Source: Balneolia bacterium
GTDB lineage: Bacteria > Bacteroidota > Rhodothermia > Balneolales > Cyclonatronaceae
Assembly (NCBI GenBank): GCA_003566395.1
Contig: PXDL01000596.1
Coordinates: 1-31,127, forward strand
Length of the DNA: 31,127 nucleotides
Direction: 5' to 3'
In this document: positions 1 to 8,477 of the stretch, piece by piece
How the letters are laid out: each line of letters begins with the position of its first letter
How positions within the stretch are numbered: position 1 is the stretch's first letter
Position numbers and translations under genes: made by a program
Notes under the pieces: model-generated
What the model was told of the DNA's origin: nothing
Seen by the model: the letters and a program-made list of their open reading frames with translations, nothing else
The model's database searches: none

Positions 1-1230
1 GCCGAGCAGCACATCCACAATGGTGGTTTTTCCCGCACCGGATGAACCGACAAAACCTATCACCTCTCCTTTTCTGATGGAGAGATTCACCGAATCGAGC
101 GCTTTTTCGCCTTCCGACGAAGGATAGGAATAGCTGACATTCCTGAACGTAATTTCCTGTTTAAGTTCAAGCGGACCCGATTCCTGACTTCCGGCTTCCA
201 GATCAACTTCCCGGCCCACGTTGGTGAGATCATCATACACCGGGTCCACCACGTAACTGTGGTATTTCAAAATGGTATAATGCTGGATGGTTTTTTTGAA
301 AGCAGGCATCAGACGGGCCGTTGCTGTAATAAACAACGCAAGAAGCGGAATAATGGACTGCAAATCACGCCCCTGCCAGAGTAAAAACAGAGCGATCATG
401 AGCATGCCGAGCACGGCAAACGTTTCTACACTGGGAATGATAATCTGGCCGATAAACTCTTTAAAGCGGAATGCATTTGAGGTTTTCCCCAGGTCGTTTT
501 TGAATTTCCCGGTAAAAAACGGCACGCGGTTCATCACCTTTACATCCTTGAGCCCGCCCAGACCTTCATTTACGGACTGGATCATTTCACCCCGGTATTC
601 CTGTTCCTGCCGGCCGTATTTTTTGATACTGCCTCTTAAGGTTCGCATAAACAGCATCGAACCGCCGCCGAGCACTCCAAAAACCACAAGCGTCATCAGC
701 GGTTCCACCCTAAGTAGTAAAATCAGAATTCCGGTAATGATTGCGATGTCCATCACAAACTTTAGGAAAGGAAACAAAAACTGAACCACCAGCAACTGGG
801 TCTCCTGAGTTACATTACGGAGCAGCTTGGCTGAGTTTCTGCCGAGATGAAAAGTGTACGGCGCGTTCATGTAGGTCCGGAAAAGCTTGTCGCCCAGACG
901 GGTATAAAGGCTGAAAATAAAGGAAGTGCTGAAGTACTTATAAAATACGAGAAAGGAGTTTTTCAGCACGAAAGCTCCCAGAACAAACACCGAGCCGAAA
1001 ATCAGCAGGCTTGTATTATCGGTTACGCCGAACCACTCCCATATAAACGCGTAGTTTTGATCGTCGAGCACCTGTTGTGGATTCGAAAGAATGGCAACCA
1101 ATGCCGGAACTGCTGCAACTGCGGCGACCTCCACGAGAGATGCCACAATCATGAGAAAAAAAAGAAACAGGATGTTCAGCTTTTCCCCGGAATCAAACAG
1201 CCGGTAAACTTTTTGGAGGCGTTGTAGCAT
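1..1230 (-). CDS. ABC transporter, fused permease/ATPase, PglK-like flippase (3' end beyond window)
   Basis: The visible 410 codons start at ATG 1230 and run off the left edge. Residues 1-330 are a type-I exporter transmembrane domain with several hydrophobic helices, one near residues 18-45 containing an acidic VEVAAVAAVPAL stretch. The ATPase domain then begins, and Walker A (GSSGAGKT, residues 395-402) is seen just before the edge. Signature, Walker B and H-loop lie outside. The N-terminal pattern resembles PglK/WlaB-type lipid-linked oligosaccharide flippases more than drug exporters, and the neighbouring glycosyltransferases fit export of a surface glycan intermediate across the inner membrane. 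The substrate is inferred from context only; MsbA-like lipid export is the alternative. Confidence 0.82.
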   Translation of the reverse strand, partial: MLQRLQKVYRLFDSGEKLNILFLFFLMIVASLVEVAAVAAVPALVAILSNPQQVLDDQNYAFIWEWFGVTDNTSLLIFGSVFVLGAFVLKNSFLVFYKYFSTSFIFSLYTRLGDKLFRTYMNAPYTFHLGRNSAKLLRNVTQETQLLVVQFLFPFLKFVMDIAIITGILILLLRVEPLMTLVVFGVLGGGSMLFMRTLRGSIKKYGRQEQEYRGEMIQSVNEGLGGLKDVKVMNRVPFFTGKFKNDLGKTSNAFRFKEFIGQIIIPSVETFAVLGMLMIALFLLWQGRDLQSIIPLLALFITATARLMPAFKKTIQHYTILKYHSYVVDPVYDDLTNVGREVDLEAGSQESGPLELKQEITFRNVSYSYPSSEGEKALDSVNLSIRKGEVIGFVGSSGAGKTTIVDVLLG

Positions 1231-1850
1231 GTATAGTATTTGAATTCATTTTAACTTATCACTGTTGGCCGATTAAAACCAGCGAATCCACAGAAAGCGA
1301 ATAACAGACTTTATTTCCCGCTATTTTATGAGTATATGTAACATTGAAACTCTGATATCGAAACTAACTTCTTTTACCTTTTTGCGGATAACAGGTAATC
1401 AACAACCGCCGGCTGGAAAAATGGCTGCACCACCCTGCGTTCCGCTAAAAGACTGCCACGGAAACGATGCTACCCAGACACGCAAAGAGCTCGTTCCGCG
1501 AAAATTTGTGAATATCTTTTAAAATAAGGGAAATTTAAGGAAGTCTTGGTTAAACCGGGTATTTTGTTCTTTCTCTAACCGACGAAGCAAGCAACAAGGC
1601 TGTAACAGATATCTCCTCTGATATTTATTTTTTTGATTCATGCAGCCCGGACAAATTGGCACAAGCAGCTTCTTATTATCGTTTGATTATTCTGATTACA
1701 CTCAGACTTGATCTTTGCGTACAACTGCTCTATCCCGCCTTTTTTTACACTCGCCGGAACTTTAAATCTTTTATACTCTGTACTTTTTAACGTGCATAAA
1801 ACGGAAAATTCTTATGGGGCGATCCGTTTCAGTATCCGTATTTTTTCGCC
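1231..1850. other. 620-bp AT-rich divergent intergenic region
   Basis: This stretch separates the ABC flippase gene (left, minus) from the P-loop protein gene (right, plus), so it should carry the promoters of both. A TATACT hexamer at 1772-1777 is a possible -10 box for the plus-strand gene, but no convincing -35 partner was found. A 64-codon open frame at 1328-1522 has no recognisable domain and low-complexity composition, so it is not called. No hairpin with a T-run, no repeat array and no RNA gene was recognised. Confidence 0.5.
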
Positions 1851-2624
1851 ATGATTGAACAGAAAGCCACGCCTTCGGGTACGCATGCCTCCCGGATGAT
1901 CAACCCGAAAATAGTAGAACTTACCGGTCCTACGGGCGTCGGCAAATCTACCCTTGCCCGCTATCTTCTGGAAACGGAGACAGACGGGCAAAACTGGGTT
2001 CTGGCTCAGGACTTGTTACGGGAAATTAAACCGGGCGGCATGCTAATTCCCAACCTTGATAAATATGCCGGATTTAGATTTCACCGGCGTCATCCCGAGT
2101 ACAAACAACTCTTCCGGAAAGTTCAGCACCATAACCTCATCAGCGATACATTTTATTTCAGAAATAAACGAGCCGTACAGCTTTACAAGGTATTGTGCGA
2201 AGTACAAATGATTCAGGAGTATTATGAGAACGAAGGAGCCGATGACCCGCGGTTTTGTATTTATGAAGAAGGCATCGTGTTTAAGTCCTTCAGCCGGGTG
2301 GACGTCATCCCCGATAATCCGCTTTTCCGTACTTTTGCCGAGTCGTTTCCGCTTCCTGTGGCAGTAATTCATCTTAATGCGCCTTCGTCTTCTATAGCAG
2401 AACGTGCCTGGGAACGACCGAAAACAGCGCCTGTTCACTACAAGCTCGACAAGAACCAGATTCGGGATGATATCCGGCTGCAGAAAAAAAGATCCCTGGC
2501 TTTGCATGAGCTGCTTCTGAGCCTCGGAATTTCTGTTCATTACCTTTCTCTTACCAAGCCACCGGATGTGGCAATTCCTGAATTCCATACATTAATGAAC
2601 CAAATTACCGGCCCCAACCGCTAA
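1851..2624 (+). CDS. P-loop NTPase / nucleotide kinase-like protein of unknown substrate
   Basis: This is a soluble 257-residue protein. Walker A is GPTGVGKST at residues 26-34, and there is a Walker-B-like hydrophobic-acidic stretch (FCIYEEG, residues 136-142). A basic C-terminal half with RAWERPK and RDDIRLQKKR could form a kinase lid. The overall layout resembles thymidylate/adenylate-kinase-like or AAA_33 P-loop kinases, but I cannot assign a substrate. The position between a flippase and glycosyltransferases suggests a sugar- or lipid-linked substrate, which is inference. It is a single plus-strand gene among minus-strand neighbours. An internal ATG at 1899, just before INPKIVELTG, is an alternative start, since the first 16 residues look unstructured. 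Confidence 0.7.
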   Translation: MIEQKATPSGTHASRMINPKIVELTGPTGVGKSTLARYLLETETDGQNWVLAQDLLREIKPGGMLIPNLDKYAGFRFHRRHPEYKQLFRKVQHHNLISDTFYFRNKRAVQLYKVLCEVQMIQEYYENEGADDPRFCIYEEGIVFKSFSRVDVIPDNPLFRTFAESFPLPVAVIHLNAPSSSIAERAWERPKTAPVHYKLDKNQIRDDIRLQKKRSLALHELLLSLGISVHYLSLTKPPDVAIPEFHTLMNQITGPNR

Positions 2625-2876
2625 CGGTCCTGTGCAAAACCTGCACGGAAATTACTGTTAGAATCTGAGTTCAATTCTGAGTTCCCTCCTCAAAAAACCT
2701 TTAGAAAATCGCGTATTTACGATGGAGAAAGCTCGGAACAAAGCCTTCTGTAAGTGTTAGCAAATAAACGAACAGGTGCAAGAGGATTATTTCCAATGTA
2801 AAGCTGGAAGCGAAGAAACGTAACTGTATCAAGAGCGATTCCGCAGCCATCACATCTAAAACAGAACCAGGCTCTG
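2625..2876. other. Intergenic region between convergent genes
   Basis: The region lies between the 3' ends of the P-loop gene and the GT4 gene. A small hairpin (GTGCA, loop AAACC, TGCAC) sits at 2632-2646, with two more flanking GC pairs across a bulge. It lacks a following T-run, so it is at best a weak terminator. A 9-bp direct repeat (TCTGAGTTC) occurs at 2664-2672 and 2676-2684. A 62-codon minus-strand frame overlapping the GT4 gene end has no family resemblance and is not called. Confidence 0.4.
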
Positions 2877-4022
2877 TTAAGCGGGTACACCTTCAACTGC
2901 TGCAACCATTTTCACTGCAAGGGCGTCCCAGTTGTATGAGTGTACAACCCGCTCCCGCCCCTTGCGCCCCATCAGCTGCGCTTTTTCCTTGTCCTCATAC
3001 AGGGTGATGATTGCCTTTTTCAGCGCATCCGCGTTGTTCTCAGCTACGATAAGACCTGTCTCTCCATGTACAATGGCGTCGGGCACGCCACCCGAAGAAC
3101 TACCGATAACCGGTAACCCGCAAGCGTTTGCCTCAAGATATACAATACCGAAACCTTCCACGTCCGGGGTTAACGTTTTGGGCACCATCACAAACGCATC
3201 GGCGGAAGCATAATAGTGCAGCAATTCTTTATAGGGCACTTCCCCGGTAAAAATCACGCGATCATCCACCTTAAAATCTACAGCCATGGCTTTAAGATTT
3301 TCGAGTTCTTCCCCTGTCCCTACAACCAGGTAATAGAGATCTTTATATGTTGATTTCAGCTCCGCAAGTGCTCTTATGACAACATCAACGCCTTTTCGTT
3401 TTACCAGGCGCGCGGTAGTAAGCATCACCCAGGCGTTTTCGGGTATCCCATAAAGGTTCAATGCCGAACCTCCGGATTTCGGGCAAAAGCGCTCCGGGTC
3501 GGTCCCGTTTGGAATAACCCGGATTTTGTGATCTTCTACGTTCATGCTGCGCAGCAAATTAGCGGTATAGCTACTGACCGGCACAAACAAATCAGGCTCC
3601 TTCAGCATCAATTTACGATAAAAGTTCACCAGGCGCCGCAACGGCCCTGAGGAGGGAGTTAGAAGCAGTTCGCGGCCGTGTGCCGCGCAAACTATTCGAC
3701 CTTCATACCCAACCCTGCGGGCCACAGCCGATGCGATGAGCGTATTCCATTGAGCATGCAAAATAACATCGGTTTCCAGCTCTTGCAGCAGCAGCGGCAA
3801 TCGCGGAATAAGCGTGGCACCGAGCAGCATATTGGATGCACGCACCCGTATTACCGAATAGGAAAGGGTACGGTCAAACGCTTCATCCCCCTCGATATGA
3901 GGGGCAATTACGGTAAAGGAGCTGCATGTTCTGGCAAATCTTTTCCCCAGTTCATGGCAATAGGAATGGATACCTCCTATTTCCGGGGGAAAGTCCTGGG
4001 TGATGAGCACGAGGTTTTTCAT
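2877..4022 (-). CDS. Glycosyltransferase family 4 (GT-B fold)
   Basis: This 381-residue protein is probably a retaining, nucleotide-sugar-dependent glycosyltransferase acting at the cytoplasmic face of the membrane. The N-terminal acceptor domain starts with a Rossmann strand and the loop PPEIGGIHSYCHELGKRF. The donor domain has VIPNGTDPERF near residue 170, the basic ARLVKRKG near 205, and the EX7E signature EGFGIVYLE (Glu289, Glu297) followed by GLPVIGSSSGGVPD. This layout is typical of PimB/WcaL-type GT4 enzymes, and the length is normal. The substrate cannot be read from sequence. Next on the strand, 40 nt upstream, is the HTTM-like gene, suggesting one envelope-glycan transcription unit. 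Confidence 0.9.
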   Translation of the reverse strand: MKNLVLITQDFPPEIGGIHSYCHELGKRFARTCSSFTVIAPHIEGDEAFDRTLSYSVIRVRASNMLLGATLIPRLPLLLQELETDVILHAQWNTLIASAVARRVGYEGRIVCAAHGRELLLTPSSGPLRRLVNFYRKLMLKEPDLFVPVSSYTANLLRSMNVEDHKIRVIPNGTDPERFCPKSGGSALNLYGIPENAWVMLTTARLVKRKGVDVVIRALAELKSTYKDLYYLVVGTGEELENLKAMAVDFKVDDRVIFTGEVPYKELLHYYASADAFVMVPKTLTPDVEGFGIVYLEANACGLPVIGSSSGGVPDAIVHGETGLIVAENNADALKKAIITLYEDKEKAQLMGRKGRERVVHSYNWDALAVKMVAAVEGVPA

Positions 4023-4062
4023 AAATACTTGATTTGCCCGGCTTTATTTACCGGCAAAGAGT

Positions 4063-4998
4063 TCAGGAGTGCTCGGCTGTCGTTGCCATTCTTTTCATCC
4101 TGATGCGGTCGATAAAATGGTTTAGCCCGCCCGAGTCGGTTTTATTCAGAATATAATCTATAAGTCTGTGCCACGGAAACCCGGCAAGAATGAGGATATA
4201 GACATAGGAAGCAAAGCTGATATTCATCGTCCACTCAATACCGAAGTGCATGCCGACAATAATCAATATTACGTAAGGCCGGAAATAAGGCGACCATGCC
4301 ATCACCCCGATAAGCTCGCTGAACAAGCCAATAAACAGGATGATTGTAGCCAGCCAGTGCCACTGCAGGATATACTGTTGCAAAAAATTCAGCTCAAACA
4401 CGCCCTCACCTGAAACCACATCGATACTGCGCTCGCCTATCCAGAGCCACAGGTGGCGCCCGTCGATCCAGAGCGGCCCCGTACCGATCAGTTTGCAGAC
4501 CGCTGCCGAGGTATAGGCCAGACCGATGAAAAAGATGATCAGACCGAATGCGAGTTTGCGAAATTCCACCCCGTTTCCATAGGTGATGGCGGCCACGGCA
4601 AGGGCAAGCAGGCACAGTCCGGCCATATTTGAACCATGGGAAATTTCACCCAGTGAATAGCGTGAGATATATTGCAAATGGATACAAAAAACCGCCACCA
4701 GATAAGCGAAGCGGTTCAGTCTGAAGAATCCGGCAATAACGGCACCCGTTAATATGGAGGCGTTCAGAAAAGGCCAGAACTCATTAAACATAAAAGAGAC
4801 ATCCAGATACTGCGCAAGCCCCAGCGGGAGAACGACATCTGAAATCCGGGCGATGTAGGGAGCCCAGTTCCACACATAGGTGACAATAAGCGATACAACC
4901 AGAAGCTCTATGAGTATAAAATAGATGTACCAGCCGCGAGTCTCCCGGTAATCCGGCTGAAACAAAAGTCGGGCGATGTGATCGAAAAATCCTTTCAT
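4063..4998 (-). CDS. HTTM-like (vitamin K-dependent carboxylase-related) integral membrane protein
   Basis: The protein has 311 residues and about seven or eight hydrophobic helices. The stretch AAVCKLIGTGPLWIDGRHLW (residues about 184-203) and the later MHFGIEWTMNISFASYVYIL match the pattern of HTTM proteins (horizontally transferred transmembrane domain, related to gamma-glutamyl carboxylase): a Lys-Leu, then Gly-Pro-x-Trp-x-x-Gly, then a His in the next helix pair. I assign the family by motif, and the reaction is unknown. Its ATG overlaps the stop of the upstream gene (ATGA, 4995-4998), so the two are probably translationally coupled and the products may form a complex. Confidence 0.6.
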   Translation of the reverse strand: MKGFFDHIARLLFQPDYRETRGWYIYFILIELLVVSLIVTYVWNWAPYIARISDVVLPLGLAQYLDVSFMFNEFWPFLNASILTGAVIAGFFRLNRFAYLVAVFCIHLQYISRYSLGEISHGSNMAGLCLLALAVAAITYGNGVEFRKLAFGLIIFFIGLAYTSAAVCKLIGTGPLWIDGRHLWLWIGERSIDVVSGEGVFELNFLQQYILQWHWLATIILFIGLFSELIGVMAWSPYFRPYVILIIVGMHFGIEWTMNISFASYVYILILAGFPWHRLIDYILNKTDSGGLNHFIDRIRMKRMATTAEHS

Positions 4999-5516
4999 GG
5001 CTGTAATCGGGGAATATCGGGGTGGGTCAGTGTGGTGTCGGGGGTAAACATAATAAGCGGGGTATATTCGATCAGCACCGAATCCCGCGATTCAGAGTGC
5101 AGCCGCCCGTTTACTTTATAAATGACGATGTTCTCTCTTGTGGTTACTTCACCGAGCAAATTCCTCATGTTATTGAGCGCCCGCTCATTCCAGTCGGTTG
5201 TCTTTGACACAAAATTAGAGACATCATTCTGGTTTACGTCTATCGAGCGCATAGCAAGAACACGGCCGTCAAGCCCGTCTTCAGTTACTATCTGCCAGCT
5301 TTGAGATTCGGGCGGGGTATCCACAACCCTGACGTGCGACCGGGTCCAGGGATTGCCGGCTTGCGAAAACATCGGAAAAATGCTGAAGGGCCAGAACTCC
5401 CCCTCATGAGGAGCCACAAGAACACCGAAAATCAGAAAAACAATTATGAGGACCTTTTTCTTTTTATACATGTGGTGCGATAGGTGCTTAACAATATGGT
5501 GAATGCGTATTAGCAA
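4995..5516 (-). CDS. Small membrane-anchored protein, partner of the HTTM-like gene
   Basis: I do not recognise a named family. The 173-residue protein has a basic KKKK stretch followed by one hydrophobic helix (about residues 21-36). A periplasmic part then begins PHEGEFWPFSIFPMF and is mixed alpha/beta. A better start may be the internal ATG at 5471 (MYKKKKV), which places the charged anchor at the N-terminus. Its stop overlaps the start of the HTTM-like gene by four bases, which strongly suggests a functional pair. The motif EFWPF also occurs in the HTTM-like protein (FNEFWPFLNAS), a curious shared element. Confidence 0.7.
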   Translation of the reverse strand: MLIRIHHIVKHLSHHMYKKKKVLIIVFLIFGVLVAPHEGEFWPFSIFPMFSQAGNPWTRSHVRVVDTPPESQSWQIVTEDGLDGRVLAMRSIDVNQNDVSNFVSKTTDWNERALNNMRNLLGEVTTRENIVIYKVNGRLHSESRDSVLIEYTPLIMFTPDTTLTHPDIPRLQP

Positions 5517-5645
5517 ACCGGATTAACGGGTTCGAACAATTCGGCTAAATTTACATCTTCTTTGCCTGTTGAACCAATGCGAATATCCAAAATTTACGCA
5601 GCTTCAACACGCGGTTTTTCTTCGTTTCAGGGAAGGTTGTTAACA

Positions 5646-6653
5646 TCACGCCGTCGAAGGTTTCCGGACTTGGCCTTTCTCATGTTTTAACTTCTCCCAG
5701 CGGGCCGATGCATATTTTTCAAAATGATGCTTTTCATGGTTCCACCCGAAATGGATAATGTAAGGTGTAACCCACATATGGTCTTTGCTCCGGGGAAAGG
5801 GAGAAAAAAGCGCCAGCACGAATCGGTGAATGCGCGGATTCCTTATACCTCTTAGTGAATAGATAAACGGGTTGCAGTAGTATTTACAGATAAGCTTAGT
5901 GAACTGCTCGTCGTGGTCGGTCAGGTAGGAAATATAGTCAAGCTGAGGACTTTCGTAACCGCTGAACCAGGGGAAAACGTGCATTTTGAGCTTGCTCATG
6001 GCCATGCCGAGGCTCCATTCACAGCTTTCAAGTTTGCGGTTTTTCTCCTTCGTCCGGCTTACAAAGTGGGTTTCATCCATACGCCCGAGATAATCGTAGG
6101 CCAGCTCTCCTACCCTGCGCGTAGTCGGCTCGTCGGCCGCATACATAATGCCGGTTTGTACTCTGAACAAATGCGTAAGGCCAAATTTCCTAAGCGTGCG
6201 CTGTCTTCTTCGAAAAAACAAGTCTGCCACAATTCCAACCGACTTGGAAGCCCCGAAAAAAACGTCGGCAGATTCTATTCCGGTAATGGTGTAGGGGTAG
6301 GGACGCAGCGCATACCAAAGCGGATCGGGATTGCGGCAGAAAAGCATATCCGAATCCAGATACATATTCCGTTTAAACGGCATGAAAAGATGAACAAAAT
6401 GCTTGAACCCGACTATCGAGCGGTTTTCCTCCGGGAGGCCGCCGATGTGGGTGAACCACTTGTCGAAACCGAGTTTTTCAAGCTCTTCACGGTGCTCTTT
6501 GCTGCAGTATATTGCGGCCGGACGCTCGGTATCGTAACGGCGGATGGAATCCAGGGCGATAAGAACATCCCTGAGGTATTTCACCTTACCATAACTGGTA
6601 AAGACGTACCCCTCATCTTTTTTATCTACGGCTTCAGCTTGCTTCACGTACAC
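5646..6653 (-). CDS. Putative GT-A glycosyltransferase
   Basis: The protein has about 335 residues. It begins with a GT-A-like nucleotide-binding segment (YVFTSYGKVKYLRDVLIALDS) and has the metal-binding DXD motif as YLDSDMLF (Asp100 and Asp102). PDPLW follows, as in GT8-like and other nucleotide-diphospho-sugar transferases. It likely transfers a sugar from a nucleotide donor to a glycan or lipid; the substrate is unknown. The start is unusual: no ATG is present near the N-terminus, and the frame opens after a TGA at 6660-6662. GTG at 6653 or GTG at 6647 must serve, and neither has a good ribosome-binding site. Confidence 0.72.
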   Translation of the reverse strand: MYVKQAEAVDKKDEGYVFTSYGKVKYLRDVLIALDSIRRYDTERPAAIYCSKEHREELEKLGFDKWFTHIGGLPEENRSIVGFKHFVHLFMPFKRNMYLDSDMLFCRNPDPLWYALRPYPYTITGIESADVFFGASKSVGIVADLFFRRRQRTLRKFGLTHLFRVQTGIMYAADEPTTRRVGELAYDYLGRMDETHFVSRTKEKNRKLESCEWSLGMAMSKLKMHVFPWFSGYESPQLDYISYLTDHDEQFTKLICKYYCNPFIYSLRGIRNPRIHRFVLALFSPFPRSKDHMWVTPYIIHFGWNHEKHHFEKYASARWEKLKHEKGQVRKPSTA

Positions 6654-6706
6654 GTGGATTCAATTTTACCGTTGGCAGTAGTTATGCTCCTCAATGGCAG
6701 CCCGTT

Positions 6707-7795
6707 TCAATCTACAACAAAAAAATTATAATAGCCTTTCACCGATTTATTATCGATGCCCCTGAACGTGGCCTCACCCCGGAATTCAAGGACTTCGCCC
6801 CCGAGAAAAGCACGGGCTGCGCGCCTTGCGGCCCACGATAAGTCGCCCAGGATTGAAAAGCGTTCATCATCAACCGTTCGCTCAAGCCGGACTATATTCA
6901 GGCGGCCTTCGGGATGAATAAGCATCACATCCATTTTTGAAGGAAGCCGCTTGCCGAATGTGCGCGAATGTGTTACATCTTCGATCTTGTTTACCTGCAT
7001 GGCATCAAGCTTGCCGTTTCGGTTTGAAATATAATGCCCGATCGTCATATTTTGGCGGACATCGGCAGGAAGCATAAAATAAAGTACATCCCAGTTGTTC
7101 CTGTCTTTGTGTGTAATAAAGCGGTAACCGCTGTCAAGAAGCCGGGTTGTGGTCTGATTCTGGAACGTGTGGTCCATGTAGGCCGTACCGGTAAGCCGGC
7201 GCTTGTCTTCATTAATACGCACATATCCTTCTACCTTGGCGTAGGGTATATGTGTGAATAAGCCGATTTTTTCATCACCTATACGATAAATTCCGTTTCC
7301 CAGCCGGCTTCCCTGTACAATGTCTGAAAGGGTGAAGTGAATATCGTAGATAACATCGTCTTTCGAGGTTTCAACACGAACCTCATGACTGTCGGGCAAT
7401 TTACCCTTAAACCAGACTTCTCGGCCTGGGCGCAGTTTGAACAGGTAGTTTTCCGTGTCCTGAACCAAATGCTCTAACGGAAATTCACGGGCAATTTGAT
7501 AGGTTTTGTCATCAAACCCGAAAACCGAAACCCTAACTCCGGTAACCGGCGATTTAAGGCTTCCGAAGTTGGCGGCTGAAAACGTAATATGAACTTTAAT
7601 GCCGTCTTCAAGAAAAAAATGGTAGGTCCAGAACTCATTAAAGTGACTCCCGGAAAGAGTCTGCGCCCAGATATCCTCGGCCGGGATAGGCTGTAGTTCT
7701 TCTGTAGGGTTTACAGGCTGTGCCTGAAGCCCGAAAGCCGAAATCAGCCAAAAAAATAAAACTGCCGCTATTGCTGGAAGTCTAATACTAAGCAT
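6707..7795 (-). CDS. Secreted lipocalin-like protein, AttH/CrtC-type
   Basis: This 362-residue protein has a Sec signal peptide (hydrophobic core AAVLFFWLISAFG, cleavage likely after LQA-QP near residue 25). The body is beta-rich. Features recalling the AttH / carotenoid 1,2-hydratase / Svf1 double-lipocalin superfamily are NEFWTYHFFLEDG near residue 53, SANFGSLKSP, and TGTAYMDHTFQNQ near residue 203, where a Gly-x-x-Tyr/Met-Asp-His core is typical. These proteins bind or modify hydrophobic ligands. Neighbours are MlaC and TolC upstream and glycosyltransferases downstream, so a role in envelope lipid handling is plausible but inferred. The assignment is by motif pattern only. Confidence 0.55.
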   Translation of the reverse strand: MLSIRLPAIAAVLFFWLISAFGLQAQPVNPTEELQPIPAEDIWAQTLSGSHFNEFWTYHFFLEDGIKVHITFSAANFGSLKSPVTGVRVSVFGFDDKTYQIAREFPLEHLVQDTENYLFKLRPGREVWFKGKLPDSHEVRVETSKDDVIYDIHFTLSDIVQGSRLGNGIYRIGDEKIGLFTHIPYAKVEGYVRINEDKRRLTGTAYMDHTFQNQTTTRLLDSGYRFITHKDRNNWDVLYFMLPADVRQNMTIGHYISNRNGKLDAMQVNKIEDVTHSRTFGKRLPSKMDVMLIHPEGRLNIVRLERTVDDERFSILGDLSWAARRAARAFLGGEVLEFRGEATFRGIDNKSVKGYYNFFVVD

Positions 7796-7848
7796 ATATG
7801 AGCCGGATTAATGAAGCAAAATGAGCATGATTTTTTTAAGAGGAGCGG

Positions 7849-8448
7849 TCAGGAGACCCCTGCTCTGCGTTTCAGATTCTCAAAGAGGGCATCAAATCCG
7901 CGTCGGTTGATGGTGCGCTGAAACGAACGGCGGTACGATTCTGCTGTAGAGACATTATCGATCGACATATCGATTACCACCCATTCGCCCTCTTTCTTTT
8001 GCATTTCGTAGATAACCGGCGTACGCACATTTTCAAGGGTTGCGATGGTTCGGGCCGTTACAATACCGTTCTCTACCTCGAATGATTCGTAGTGAACATC
8101 GGCACGGTAAATATCGAGGCTGTTGAGGGATTGATCACGCACTACGCGTGCAAAAATATCTACAAATTCATCCCGCGTTTGCGGCTCTATTTCATCCCAG
8201 GTATCCTGAAGCGCAAAACGGGCCATGGCGCGGTAGTCGATCACTTCGTTAATAATATCCATTAACTCCTGACGCTGTTCGTCCGTGTACTCGGTACCTT
8301 CAGGCCCAAGCAGCTCTTTAATTTCCTGATCGCGCTCCTCGAGCATCGTTCTCACCTCTGATTCGGCGTTCTGCAGGGCTTGTAACGGCATGGAAACGGC
8401 AAAGATCCAGGCAGCGCACAATACTATAATACTTGCGATTCTCTTCAT
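7849..8448 (-). CDS. MlaC/Ttg2D-family periplasmic phospholipid-binding protein
   Basis: The family carries phospholipids between membranes in the Mla pathway. The start at ATG 8448 is chosen over an upstream ATG at 8475 because AAGGAG lies five bases before it. It also gives a clean signal peptide (MKRIASIIVLCAAWIF, cleavage near SMPLQA). The mature protein (199 aa with signal) has the MlaC pattern: an N-terminal helix, YRAMARFAL near residue 75, a beta core with VEVENG-like strands, and the C-terminal signature VVIDMSIDNVSTAESYRRSF leading to INRRGFDALFENLKRR. No mlaD, mlaE or mlaF is adjacent. The upstream neighbour is a TolC-type channel, 29 nt away. Confidence 0.85.
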   Translation of the reverse strand: MKRIASIIVLCAAWIFAVSMPLQALQNAESEVRTMLEERDQEIKELLGPEGTEYTDEQRQELMDIINEVIDYRAMARFALQDTWDEIEPQTRDEFVDIFARVVRDQSLNSLDIYRADVHYESFEVENGIVTARTIATLENVRTPVIYEMQKKEGEWVVIDMSIDNVSTAESYRRSFQRTINRRGFDALFENLKRRAGVS

Positions 8449-8453
8449 AAAAA

Positions 8454-8459
8454 CTCCTT
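8454..8459 (-). promoter_or_regulatory. Ribosome-binding site of the mlaC-like gene
   Basis: AAGGAG on the minus strand, five bases upstream of ATG 8448. It is one of the few clear Shine-Dalgarno sequences in the window and decides the start of this gene. Confidence 0.8.
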
Positions 8460-8477
8460 GGGTTAACGTAATCATTT

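Noticed and set aside
287..1227. Two plus-strand frames near the left edge
   Set aside because: They lie opposite the partial ABC flippase, which has a continuous frame and Walker A.
1328..1522. 64-codon plus-strand frame in the first intergenic region
   Set aside because: No domain, no ribosome-binding site, composition unlike neighbouring genes.
2664..2684. Direct repeat of TCTGAGTTC
   Set aside because: Only two 9-base copies; no sign of an attachment site, array or mobile element boundary.
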